Shown: positions 36,924-44,495 of the stretch, piece after piece
Layout of the letters: each line of letters opens with the position of its first letter
How positions within the stretch are numbered: the stretch's first letter is position 1
Source: Salegentibacter holothuriorum
Lineage (GTDB): Bacteria; Bacteroidota; Bacteroidia; Flavobacteriales; Flavobacteriaceae
DNA length: 64,000 nt
Assembly: GCF_900168045.1 (NCBI RefSeq)
Contig: NZ_FUYY01000003.1
Span: forward strand, 310,001 to 374,000
Direction of reading: 5' to 3'
The notes under the pieces: model-generated
Seen by the model: only the letters and a program-made list of their open reading frames with translations
What the model was told of the DNA's origin: nothing
Database searches by the model: none
Made by a program: the position numbers and the translations under genes

Positions 36924-38246
36924 ATGTCTATACGGAAAGAAAACTTATTAATAGTTGATGACGATTACGATATGCTTGAGATACTTGACCGTCATCTCGA
37001 GCAGGAAAATTACCATACCTATAAGGCAGGTTCAGTGTTGGAAGCTATAGATATTTTAAAGCATAGCGAGATTGATCTACTGATAACCGATTTACAAATG
37101 CCGGGAATGAATGGAATGGAACTGGTGAAATATGTAGATGACCACTATACCGAAATCCCTAAATTGGTAATTACCGGATTTCCTTCTATTGATAATGCAC
37201 TTACCGCTATTAAATCTGGCGCTTTAGAATATTTGCCTAAACCTTTTACCAAAAACGAATTACTTACTTCGGTAAAGAATTCACTTCTTAACCGTGCTTC
37301 AAAAGCTCAAAAATCCAGCATAGCAGGTGAATTGAGAAATAATTATGCCGGGATGATTGGAACCTCGGCAAAATTCGAGGAACTGGTTGATATTATTGAG
37401 AGAGTAAAAAATAATCGTGCCACTATTTTAATAAAAGGGGAAAGTGGTACCGGGAAAGAACTGGTTGCAAGGGCTATTCATTACAAAGGCTCTTTTGCTA
37501 AAAACCCTTTTATAGCTGTTAATTGCGGTGCGATACCAGAAAATTTGTTAGAATCAGAATTATTTGGATCTACAAAAGGAGCTTATACCGGGGCTTCAGA
37601 AACGCGTGAAGGTTATTTTCAGGCGGCCAATGGAGGAACCATTTTTTTAGATGAAATAGGTACAGCTTCTTTGGCTGTACAGGTAAGGTTGTTACGTGTG
37701 CTACAGGAAAAAGAAGTGAGAAAACTTGGGGATAAGAAATCAGAAAAACTCCAGGTAAGAGTTATTGCGGCTACAAATAGCAATTTGCGTGAAATGGTAG
37801 AGAAGGGAAGCTTTAGAGAAGATTTATATTATAGACTTAACGTGGTAGATATACTTACCCCGCCTTTGCGAGAAAGAAAAGAAGATATTATAGCGCTTGC
37901 TAAAACCTTCCTGGAAAAGTATCAGCGGGATTACGGAAAAAGTAATCTAAAGTTATCAGAAAAAGCGATTGAAATTTTAAATCGTTACAATTGGCCCGGC
38001 AACATTAGGGAATTAGAGAATGTAATACAACGAGCCATAATTATGTGTGAAGACGAAATTCTTCCGCAGGATTTACCAGCTTCAGTAAAATACAAAATCC
38101 CCACGGTAGACGAGGAATTAGTTGCATTAAAAGAGGTGGAAAAAAAACATATTTTAAAAGTACTTGCGGCGGTAGATCAGAATAAATCCAAGGCTGCAGA
38201 AATTCTTCAAATAGACCGTAAAACTTTACGGGAAAAGATCAAATAA
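36924..38246 (+). CDS. NtrC-family sigma-54-dependent response regulator
   Basis: The protein has 440 residues. The receiver has DDDY, phospho-acceptor Asp56 (LLITDLQMPGMNG) and KPFTKNEL. The AAA+ domain has Walker A GESGTGKE near 172-179, the sigma-54-contact loop as GAYTGA (219-224, Tyr for the usual Phe), Walker B GGTIFLDEIG and the arginine fingers in SFREDLYYRLNV. The C-terminal helix-turn-helix of Fis type is QNKSKAAEILQIDRKTLREKIK. It should activate sigma-54 promoters, one of which may lie at 38376-38391 before the next operon. Confidence 0.95.
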   Translation: MSIRKENLLIVDDDYDMLEILDRHLEQENYHTYKAGSVLEAIDILKHSEIDLLITDLQMPGMNGMELVKYVDDHYTEIPKLVITGFPSIDNALTAIKSGALEYLPKPFTKNELLTSVKNSLLNRASKAQKSSIAGELRNNYAGMIGTSAKFEELVDIIERVKNNRATILIKGESGTGKELVARAIHYKGSFAKNPFIAVNCGAIPENLLESELFGSTKGAYTGASETREGYFQAANGGTIFLDEIGTASLAVQVRLLRVLQEKEVRKLGDKKSEKLQVRVIAATNSNLREMVEKGSFREDLYYRLNVVDILTPPLRERKEDIIALAKTFLEKYQRDYGKSNLKLSEKAIEILNRYNWPGNIRELENVIQRAIIMCEDEILPQDLPASVKYKIPTVDEELVALKEVEKKHILKVLAAVDQNKSKAAEILQIDRKTLREKIK

Positions 38247-38320
38247 AGCTCTGGGTAGTTATCTCCCAACCGGGTAATTTCTTTTCAGCAGAAAAAATAA
38301 AGTGAATTCTTTTTAAATAT

Positions 38321-38362
38321 ATAACACGCTTATGTACAGTGTGTTATGCGTATATTTTTTGT
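38321..38362 (+). terminator. Terminator after NtrC-like gene
   Basis: ATAACAC (38321-38327) pairs with GTGTTAT (38341-38347), extended by ATAT/TATAT across a bulge, and is followed by TTTTTTGTTTTTTAATT. It should separate the regulator pair from the next operon. Confidence 0.6.
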
Positions 38363-38375
38363 TTTTTAATTATTT

Positions 38376-38391
38376 GGGCATAGCTTTAGCT
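38376..38391 (+). promoter_or_regulatory. Candidate sigma-54 promoter
   Basis: GGGCAT-N5-TAGCT places GG and GC at the -24/-12 spacing of the sigma-54 consensus TGGCAC-N5-TTGCW, with three mismatches. The predicted start is near 38402, 15 bp before the small Cys-rich gene. The neighbouring regulator is a sigma-54 activator, which supports the call. Confidence 0.5.
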
Positions 38392-38416
38392 TAGTACTTT
38401 CCAAAATACAGATTCT

Positions 38417-38581
38417 ATGCATATAGCTGAAATGGAAAGACCAGCAATTTTGGAAGAAAGTGAAAAAGAGATACAGCGGGCAGGTAGTGAGCTCTTTAAA
38501 ACGCTTTGTTTTAATTGCGATTTAAGGCACCAGTGTACCTGGAAAGAAAACAGAAAGATGTATTGTGAACATTTCCAATAA
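38417..38581 (+). CDS. Small Cys-rich protein, 54 aa
   Basis: This short gene encodes 54 residues from the ATG at 38417 (MHIAEMERPAILEESEKEIQ) to the stop at 38579-38581. Its C-terminal half has four cysteines in the pattern LCFNCDLRHQC then CEHF (C-x2-C-x5-C-x9-C), suggesting a zinc- or iron-binding knuckle. It is the first gene after the candidate sigma-54 promoter and ends 10 bp before the glutamate dehydrogenase start. Function is unknown. Its place makes a role in metal- or redox-linked control of the operon possible, which is inference. Confidence 0.65.
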   Translation: MHIAEMERPAILEESEKEIQRAGSELFKTLCFNCDLRHQCTWKENRKMYCEHFQ

Positions 38582-38591
38582 AATTATAAAT

Positions 38592-39869
38592 ATGATTGCT
38601 ACAAAAAAAAATAAACAGAGTATGTATGATACGGTTATTAAACAGTTTAATAAAACTGCCGGTATCATCGATTTAAATCCTAATATCAAAAAGATACTGG
38701 AAATAACCAACAATGAGATTGTGGTTCATTTTCCTGTAAAAATGGATAATGGTAAGGTAGAGGTTTTTACCGGATACAGGGTTCAGCATAATAATGCATT
38801 AGGACCTTATAAAGGAGGTTTACGTTACCATCCTACAGTAGATGTAGATGCAGCAAAGGCACTTGCTATGTGGATGACCTGGAAAACTTCTTTGGCTGGT
38901 TTACCTTATGGTGGAGCAAAAGGAGGAATTCAATTAGACCCCAGAAATTATTCTGATGCCGAATTAGAAAGAATAACTCGTAGGTTTACCTATGCCTTAG
39001 GAGAAAATATTGGACCGGAACATGATATTCCTGCGCCCGATGTAAATACCAATGCTCAAACAATGGCCTGGATTGCAGACACCTATATGTCTACAATATC
39101 AACCTCAGAACGTTCTCAAAATCAACACGTGGTAACAGGAAAGCCCGTAGGTTCTGGAGGTTTGGAAGGTCGTGATCGCGCTACTGGTTTCGGCGTTTAC
39201 TTAACCACTAAAGAGCTTGTTAAATCTCGCGGGGAATCACTAAAAGATAAAACATTTATCGTACAGGGATTTGGAAATGTGGGCTATTGGGCTTCAAAAT
39301 TTTTAATAGCTGATGGAGCAAAAATGATAGCTGTACAAGATGCGCACGCTACTTTGTTTAATGAGGAAGGTATTTCTGTAGAAAGTTTATTTGAGCATTC
39401 AAGCCCTAGAAAAGGCTCAATTCAAGGATTTACAAAAGCAGAGGAAATTGACCCGGCTGATTTCTTTGGATTAGATTGTGATATTTTAATTCCTGCTGCT
39501 CTTGGAAACCAAATCACAGGAGAGAATGCATTCAAAATAAAGGCTTCTATAGTTGCTGAAGGGGCTAACGGTCCTACAAATGAAGAAGGAGAAGCAATTT
39601 TGTTGGAAAAAGGAATCACGATTATTCCAGATATTCTATGTAATTCTGGAGGAGTGATAGGTAGTTATTTTGAATGGTTACAGAATAGAAACGGTGAGCT
39701 TTGGGAACTGGATGAAGTGATGCAGAAATTAGAGAAAAAATTGCTTCAGGTGTTTAACAAAGTTCAAAGAGAGGTTGAAGAACGAAATACCGATTGGCGT
39801 ACGGCTGCTTATATTTTGGCAATTTCCAGAATTGAGACCGCTTATAACCAACGTGGTATATTTCCTTAA
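38592..39869 (+). CDS. gdhA: Glutamate dehydrogenase
   Basis: The enzyme has 425 residues from the ATG at 38592 (MIATKKNKQSMYDTVIKQFN); upstream in-frame residues overlap the small Cys-rich gene. It interconverts glutamate and 2-oxoglutarate plus ammonia. The substrate and catalytic residues correspond exactly, with an offset of 15, to those of the clostridial enzyme: Lys74 (GPYKGGLR), Lys98 (TWKTS), Lys110 (GGAKGG) and Asp150 (PAPDV). The Rossmann motif is GFGNVGYWAS. Length and motifs fit Glu/Leu/Phe/Val dehydrogenases; the glutamate assignment rests on the residue set and nitrogen-type context. Confidence 0.93.
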   Translation: MIATKKNKQSMYDTVIKQFNKTAGIIDLNPNIKKILEITNNEIVVHFPVKMDNGKVEVFTGYRVQHNNALGPYKGGLRYHPTVDVDAAKALAMWMTWKTSLAGLPYGGAKGGIQLDPRNYSDAELERITRRFTYALGENIGPEHDIPAPDVNTNAQTMAWIADTYMSTISTSERSQNQHVVTGKPVGSGGLEGRDRATGFGVYLTTKELVKSRGESLKDKTFIVQGFGNVGYWASKFLIADGAKMIAVQDAHATLFNEEGISVESLFEHSSPRKGSIQGFTKAEEIDPADFFGLDCDILIPAALGNQITGENAFKIKASIVAEGANGPTNEEGEAILLEKGITIIPDILCNSGGVIGSYFEWLQNRNGELWELDEVMQKLEKKLLQVFNKVQREVEERNTDWRTAAYILAISRIETAYNQRGIFP

Positions 39870-39887
39870 TTAATTGTAGCTGAGAAA

Positions 39888-40295
39888 ATGAAATATGATG
39901 TTATTATAATTGAGAAGGTAGAGTATGAGCTTTTAAAACGAATTGTTTCAATGGCGCATTACTATAAGGATAGCACATATCGTGCATCTATAGAGAAACT
40001 AAGGAACGAGCTTGATCTTGCAAAAATTGTGAGTGAAAAGAAGATGCCTAAAGATGTGGTACGTTTTAATTCTAAAGTGGAGATCGCTACTCCGTTCAGT
40101 GTAAATAAAACCTATCAAATAGTTACTCCAGATCAAAGTAATATTAAAGAAAATAAGGTTTCTATTCTCGCACCTATGGGATTAGCACTATTTGGTTATG
40201 CCCAGGGAGATGAGGTAGAGTGGGAGTTTCCTACCGGTAAGAATTCCATTAAGATTATAGGAGTGGAACAAATTCCGAAAGCAATAAAAATATAA
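39888..40295 (+). CDS. GreA/GreB-family (Rnk-like) protein
   Basis: The protein has 135 residues. A short N-terminal helical part (EKVEYELLKRIVSMAHYYKDSTYRASIEKLRNEL) precedes the FKBP-like GreA C-terminal domain with VRFNSKVEIATPFSVNKTYQIVTPDQSNIKENKVSILAPMGLALFGYAQGDEVEWEFP. The short stalk lacks the acidic tip pair of true GreA, as in Rnk, so it may bind RNA polymerase without cleavage activity. It lies 18 bp after gdhA in the same operon. Confidence 0.85.
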   Translation: MKYDVIIIEKVEYELLKRIVSMAHYYKDSTYRASIEKLRNELDLAKIVSEKKMPKDVVRFNSKVEIATPFSVNKTYQIVTPDQSNIKENKVSILAPMGLALFGYAQGDEVEWEFPTGKNSIKIIGVEQIPKAIKI

Positions 40296-40307
40296 AAATA
40301 GCTGAAA

Positions 40308-40721
40308 ATGAATGAAAAGTTTCAGGAGCACTATGGTGAAGAAGAAATACAAATTTTAAGCATACAATCTGAAGCAGAAGATTGGGAGGAGAACTTAATT
40401 TTTATAAGTGAGGAAATTAATTTCTTTGGAAACATTTTAGAATCAGGAAAGAGAAGCGTTAATGTAGAAATAAATACTGAAGATGCCTCTTACTTAAAAG
40501 AACAACTTGAGTTGTTAAATAAAGCAAATGAGATTCACTTAACTACATTCTTTGACTATAAAAATAAGCTTGAAGGTTTAAAAGAATGTGATGATGTACA
40601 GTGTGAAAATTTTTATTTAAAAGATCATTTGATTTTTAAAAATTCACTTCGTAAGCATTTTAAAGACTTTCGAAAGTTGAAGGTTTTAATCTTTAAATTC
40701 TTAAAAGTTAGTTTCAACTGA
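40308..40721 (+). CDS. Hypothetical coiled-coil protein, 137 aa
   Basis: I do not recognise this protein. It is highly charged, without a signal or membrane segment, and mainly helical, with heptad-like stretches (YLKEQLELLNKANEIHLTTFF and NSLRKHFKDFRKLKVLIFKFL). It has two closely spaced cysteines (ECDDVQCE). It follows the GreA/Rnk-like gene by 12 bp and is the last gene before a strong terminator, so it belongs to the gdhA operon. Confidence 0.7.
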   Translation: MNEKFQEHYGEEEIQILSIQSEAEDWEENLIFISEEINFFGNILESGKRSVNVEINTEDASYLKEQLELLNKANEIHLTTFFDYKNKLEGLKECDDVQCENFYLKDHLIFKNSLRKHFKDFRKLKVLIFKFLKVSFN

Positions 40722-40756
40722 TTTTTAAATTTGACTGTGTTTGGTTGACTAATTTG

Positions 40757-40782
40757 GGGCGGTTTTTAACCGCCCTTTTTTT
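40757..40782 (+). terminator. Terminator of gdhA operon
   Basis: The stem GGGCGGTT (40757-40764) with AACCGCCC (40768-40775) and a 3-nt loop is followed by seven T residues. Confidence 0.92.
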
Positions 40783-40865
40783 GTGTTTAAAAAATCTATT
40801 GAGAAATAATATTGAAGCAAAAACTCATAAAACAAGTAGCAGCCTGGCGCTCTCGTAGCCTAAAT

Positions 40866-40898
40866 ATAAAAAGCCCGTAAATCCTGGGATTTACGGGC
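40866..40898 (-). terminator. Terminator of tmRNA gene
   Basis: The 10-bp stem GCCCGTAAAT (40873-40882) with ATTTACGGGC (40889-40898) is followed on the minus strand by TTTTTATATTT. It lies 28 bp past the tmRNA 3' end. Confidence 0.9.
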
Positions 40899-40925
40899 CT
40901 TTTGTTTGAGTTTGTACTCAAAAAG

Positions 40926-41325
40926 TGGAGTCGGAGGGGTTCGAACCCTCGTCCAAACAAGCAATTAAATTGCCTTCTACACGCTTAGTTTTCACTTAAA
41001 TTGTCGGGAAAAAGTCTGGCCGAAAACTACCTAACTTCTTCCGTATCCTCAATTAGATTTTAGAACTGCATCAAGGTCCTGCAGTTCCTATATTTACTTT
41101 ATCGGTGCCCCTAGTGCGAATGCCGTAAATCAAGGCCTTCGCGGGACATCTTGGCTCCCTACCTTGTAGGGACTAAGCAATCCTACTGTGATTCGGATTA
41201 TGCAGCCAAGGCGTAGTTATCTTCGCCGTTTAAAAAAGTGTGAAATATGAGATTTACGAGCTATATCCCAGCGCTCGACGTGCTTACAACTCAATTAGAC
41301 TCGCTGTCAAAACCAAGTCGACCCC
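40926..41325 (-). ncRNA. ssrA: Transfer-messenger RNA (tmRNA)
   Basis: This one-piece tmRNA of about 400 nt frees stalled ribosomes and tags unfinished proteins. The acceptor stem pairs GGGGTCG (5', 41325-41319) with CGACTCC (3', 40933-40927) with a G3-U pair, the alanyl-tRNA synthetase identity element. The T-arm is GAGGGTTCGAACCCCTC. The tag frame runs from 41227 to 41198 and reads GEDNYALAA then TAA, which ends in the protease signal ALAA. The terminal CCA is not encoded after the discriminator A (the DNA reads CTT). A -7-like TATCTTTG lies upstream on the same strand at 41387-41380. Confidence 0.96.
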
Positions 41326-41379
41326 ATATGTAAAGAACTTTGTCAATTAAAACTTAAGCATAACCAAGCTTAAGGCCTG

Positions 41380-41409
41380 CAAAGATACAATTTTAAATTC
41401 ATATCTTTG
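41380..41409. promoter_or_regulatory. Divergent -7 elements for ssrA and dehydrogenase
   Basis: TATCTTTG occurs on the minus strand (41387-41380, towards ssrA) and on the plus strand (41402-41409, towards the gene at 41446). Both match the Bacteroidota TAnnTTTG element. The plus element argues against any translation start before about 41415. Confidence 0.55.
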
Positions 41410-41445
41410 GATTACACATACAAAGGAACAAAACCCATACCAGAA

Positions 41446-42672
41446 ATGATAAAATTTGCACTGATTAAAGAAGAAAAAACACCGCCAGATAGACGCGTTG
41501 TTTTTTCCCCAAATAAACTTAAAGAACTTGTAAAAAAGTTTCCTGAAGCAAGCTTTAAAGTGCAAAGTTCTGATATTCGAATATTTACCGATCAGGAGTA
41601 TCAAGACGCTGGTTTTGAAGTTGCTGAAGATATATCAGATTGTGATGTCTTACTCGGTGTAAAAGAGGTTCCGTTGCCGGCTTTAATTCCGAATAAAAAA
41701 TATTTCTTCTTTTCCCATACGATTAAAAAGCAGGCCTATAACCGCGATTTGCTTAGAGAAATCCTTAATAATAATATTGAATTATATGACCACGAAGTAA
41801 TTGTAAATCATAAAAACCACAGGCTTATTGGTTTTGGTAGATATGCCGGTCTTGTTGGTACTTATAATGGATTTAGGGGGATTGGTTTAAAAGAAAACTT
41901 GTATAATTTACCTAAAGTAGAGTCTCTGCCAGATCTTGATGCCATGTTGGCAGAACTTGATAAAATCAAAGTTCCCCCAATCAAAATATTGTTGACCGGT
42001 GCCGGGAAAGTGGCTCGCGGTGCAAAAGAAGTTTTAGATCATTTAAATATCAAGAGACTGGATGTAGATGAATTTCTTCAGTTTGAAGGAAAGAAACCGG
42101 TTTATTGTAATATAGATGTTCTGGATTATAATAGAAGAAAGGATGGTTCAACCGGCAGTCAGGTGGAATTCTTTAAAAATCCTTCCAGGTACGAGTCTTA
42201 TTTTATGCGTTTTGCAAAAAGTAGTGATTTCTTTATTTCCGGGCATTTTTATGGAGATGGAGCACCTGTATTTTTTACTGCAGAAGATGCAAAATCAAAA
42301 GATTTCCGCATAAAATATATAGCAGATATCTCTTGTGATATCAATGAGCCTATTGCCAGCACCATTCGCCCGTCAACCATTGCAGAGCCTTTTTATGGTT
42401 ATGATCCTGAAAGTGAAGGCGAAGTAGATTTCCGTGAGAAAGACAGTATTTTGGTTATGGCCGTAGATAATTTACCCTGTGAATTACCTAAAGATGCCAG
42501 CGAAGGTTTTGGGGAAATGTTTATGGAACACGTGATTCCGGCTTTTTTTAACAACGATAAAGGTGGTGTTTTAGAACGTGCAAAAATGACTCAAAGCGGT
42601 AAGTTAACATCAAGATTTAGCTATTTACAGGATTTTGTAGACGGTGATTTAAAATCAAACGAGTATGCTTAG
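41446..42672 (+). CDS. Saccharopine dehydrogenase-like / AlaDH-type oxidoreductase
   Basis: The protein has 408 residues from the ATG at 41446 (MIKFALIKEEKTPPDRRVVFSP); the open frame upstream overlaps the promoter. The N-terminal domain is of alanine-dehydrogenase/PNT type, with the conserved KEEKTPPDRRVVFSP stretch and SHTIKKQAYNRDLL. The central Rossmann domain has ILLTGAGKVARGAKEVL. SRFSYLQDFVDG ends the protein. Fungal-type saccharopine dehydrogenase (lysine-forming) has this architecture, so a role in lysine or related amino-acid metabolism is likely. Activity is unproven. Confidence 0.82.
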   Translation: MIKFALIKEEKTPPDRRVVFSPNKLKELVKKFPEASFKVQSSDIRIFTDQEYQDAGFEVAEDISDCDVLLGVKEVPLPALIPNKKYFFFSHTIKKQAYNRDLLREILNNNIELYDHEVIVNHKNHRLIGFGRYAGLVGTYNGFRGIGLKENLYNLPKVESLPDLDAMLAELDKIKVPPIKILLTGAGKVARGAKEVLDHLNIKRLDVDEFLQFEGKKPVYCNIDVLDYNRRKDGSTGSQVEFFKNPSRYESYFMRFAKSSDFFISGHFYGDGAPVFFTAEDAKSKDFRIKYIADISCDINEPIASTIRPSTIAEPFYGYDPESEGEVDFREKDSILVMAVDNLPCELPKDASEGFGEMFMEHVIPAFFNNDKGGVLERAKMTQSGKLTSRFSYLQDFVDGDLKSNEYA

Positions 42673-43495
42673 GAATAGTTTAGTTATAGTTTTTACTTTC
42701 TTTCTGGTTTTTACCGCGAACGCACAGATAGAGGTGATGAGTTACAACATTAAATACGCCAACGAGAATGATGGCGAAAACTCCTGGTCTAAACGAAAAG
42801 AACATATTACCAACCAGATTAAGTTCTATAAACCGGGAATTCTTGGAGTTCAGGAAGCTCTGGTTAGTCAGTTAAAACACTTTCAGTCTGAAATAGAAAA
42901 TTATAAATATGTTGGAGTAGGTCGCGACGACGGAAAAGAAGCTGGAGAATTTAGTGCTATTTTTTATAATGCTGAAGAGTTTGAAGTACTGGAAGATAAT
43001 ACTTTTTGGCTCTCAGAAACACCTAAGGAGATTTCCGTGGGCTGGGATGCTGCGATGGAGCGTATTTGTACTTTTGCTAAGTTTGAAGAGGTAAATTCAG
43101 GTAAAGTCTTTTGGGTTTTTAATGCACATTTTGACCATATTGGAGAAAAAGCAAGAGAAAATAGTGCGAAACTTATCTGGAAAAAGATTTCAGATTTAAA
43201 CAAAGAAAATCTACCTGTAATTTTAATGGGTGATCTTAATCTTGAGCCCCAAACCACTGCTATTCAATTTTTGTCAGAGAAACTGAATGATTCTAAAAAA
43301 GTAGCGGAACATACTTTCGGTCCTGAAGGTACTTTTAATGGTTACAATTTTAACAAACCGGTAAGCAGTAGAATTGATTATATTTTTACTTCAAAGAATA
43401 TTGAAGTAAATAAATATGCTGTTTTAAGTGATTCTAAAAATTTAAAATATCCATCAGATCATCTTCCTGTTTTTGTGGAGCTGAAGCTCAATTAA
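42665..43495 (+). CDS. Secreted endonuclease/exonuclease/phosphatase family protein
   Basis: The protein has 276 residues with a signal peptide (MLRNSLVIVFTFFLVFTANAQ). The EEP fold is complete: EVMSYNIKYAN (metal-site Asn), GVQEAL (metal-binding Glu), FNAHFDHIG, MGDLNLEP (catalytic Asp and Asn) and KYPSDHLPVFVEL (catalytic Asp-His). Secreted members include phosphodiesterases and sphingomyelinase-like enzymes; substrate cannot be read. The start overlaps the previous gene by 8 bp, so the two are translationally coupled even though their roles look unrelated. Confidence 0.92.
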   Translation: MLRNSLVIVFTFFLVFTANAQIEVMSYNIKYANENDGENSWSKRKEHITNQIKFYKPGILGVQEALVSQLKHFQSEIENYKYVGVGRDDGKEAGEFSAIFYNAEEFEVLEDNTFWLSETPKEISVGWDAAMERICTFAKFEEVNSGKVFWVFNAHFDHIGEKARENSAKLIWKKISDLNKENLPVILMGDLNLEPQTTAIQFLSEKLNDSKKVAEHTFGPEGTFNGYNFNKPVSSRIDYIFTSKNIEVNKYAVLSDSKNLKYPSDHLPVFVELKLN

Positions 43496-43503
43496 ATTAG
43501 AAG

Positions 43504-43607
43504 AATAGCCCGTCTAAAAATAACACCGTCATCCTAAACTTGTTTCAGGATATAGTTTCTATTGTTCTTAAAAGCTATGGATGGAATAAATTTTTAGATA
43601 GCCTATT
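43504..43607. terminator. Nested hairpin between convergent genes
   Basis: Outer arms AATAGCCCGTCTAAAAAT (43504-43521) and ATTTTTAGATAGCCTATT (43590-43607) enclose the REP-like palindrome ATCCTAAACTTGTTTCAGGAT-type core (43531-43551). It stands between convergent genes and can end both transcripts. Confidence 0.65.
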
Positions 43608-43625
43608 TTTATAAATTTTTAGGAT

Positions 43626-44486
43626 TTATTTAGAAATCCATAAAGGTAATTCGGGTTTTTCTCCAAAAAGTTCTTCAGTTACGCTTCCCACTAAGAGGTT
43701 TGAAATATTGTTAGCGCCTTTATCGGCTACAATTAAAATGTCTACCTTATTTTTCTTGGCATGTTCCAGTAAATTACTGGCCACACTGGAATCTCTTCCG
43801 GGAATAATTAGTGTTGTTACTTCCCCATCATAATCAAGTTTACTTAAAAACTTTTCACTTTTTTGTTTCGCATGTTTCTCGATCTTAGGTGCCATCGCTT
43901 CTTTAGGTACATAAGGTGAAAATTGCACAGGAACCGAGTATACGTAGGCTGCGGTAACCGGTGCCGAAGTTGCTTTTTGTAACATTTGGGCTACGTTGAA
44001 AATTTTTCGTGATTCACGGGAAAAATCGGTTCCAGCCCAGATATTTTTTATTTGCGGCGTAAAATCTCTTGGAACAGAGAGGATATCGCATTTTAATAAT
44101 CTTAGCAATTTGTTGCTTACTACCCCGGTTCCCTTATGTCTTTTCTTATTACCCATAACCACCAGGTCTATATAGTATTTATTGGTAATATAATTAATAA
44201 GGGATTCCGTATAAGGGTCTTCTGAAATAAGGACTTCCCATTCTGCTTTTCCCTTAAACTGGCTTTCTACTTTTTCGTTTAATTCATCACCTATAACTTC
44301 ATCTAAATTTATGCCTTTCAATTGCTCATCGAAAAGCGATGAAATTTCATATTTCTTGATGTTATGGACAAAGTAAACCTTTTCTAAATTTAATGTGTCA
44401 GCCAAAAAAGAGGCGTAATCTATAAGGGTGTTGTCTATGTCTGAAAGGTCTAAGGCAACCAGAATATTATTGAATTTCTCCATCAT
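43626..44486 (-). CDS. Tandem universal stress protein
   Basis: The protein has 286 residues, two Usp domains fused. The first spans about 1-145 (FNNILVALDLSDIDNTLIDYAS ... VMGNKKRHKGTGVVSNKLLRLLKCDILSVP). The second spans about 150-286 (IKNIWAGTDFSRESRKIFNVAQ ... IVADKGANNISNLLVGSVTEELFGE). The first has part of the Gly-rich nucleotide loop. It lies 9 bp after the BCCT transporter stop, in the order porin, transporter, Usp, so it may modulate or report on uptake. Two ATG codons are adjacent at the start. Confidence 0.92.
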   Translation of the reverse strand: MMEKFNNILVALDLSDIDNTLIDYASFLADTLNLEKVYFVHNIKKYEISSLFDEQLKGINLDEVIGDELNEKVESQFKGKAEWEVLISEDPYTESLINYITNKYYIDLVVMGNKKRHKGTGVVSNKLLRLLKCDILSVPRDFTPQIKNIWAGTDFSRESRKIFNVAQMLQKATSAPVTAAYVYSVPVQFSPYVPKEAMAPKIEKHAKQKSEKFLSKLDYDGEVTTLIIPGRDSSVASNLLEHAKKNKVDILIVADKGANNISNLLVGSVTEELFGEKPELPLWISK

Positions 44487-44495
44487 CCCTAATTT

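Noticed and set aside
40926-40990. A possible tRNA (GGGTTCGAACCC T-arm)
   Set aside because: The T-arm belongs to tmRNA; the acceptor pairs with sequence 390 nt away and the tag frame is present.
41347-41604. Minus-strand open frame opposite the start of the dehydrogenase
   Set aside because: It runs across the divergent promoters and has a low-complexity, Phe-rich translation.
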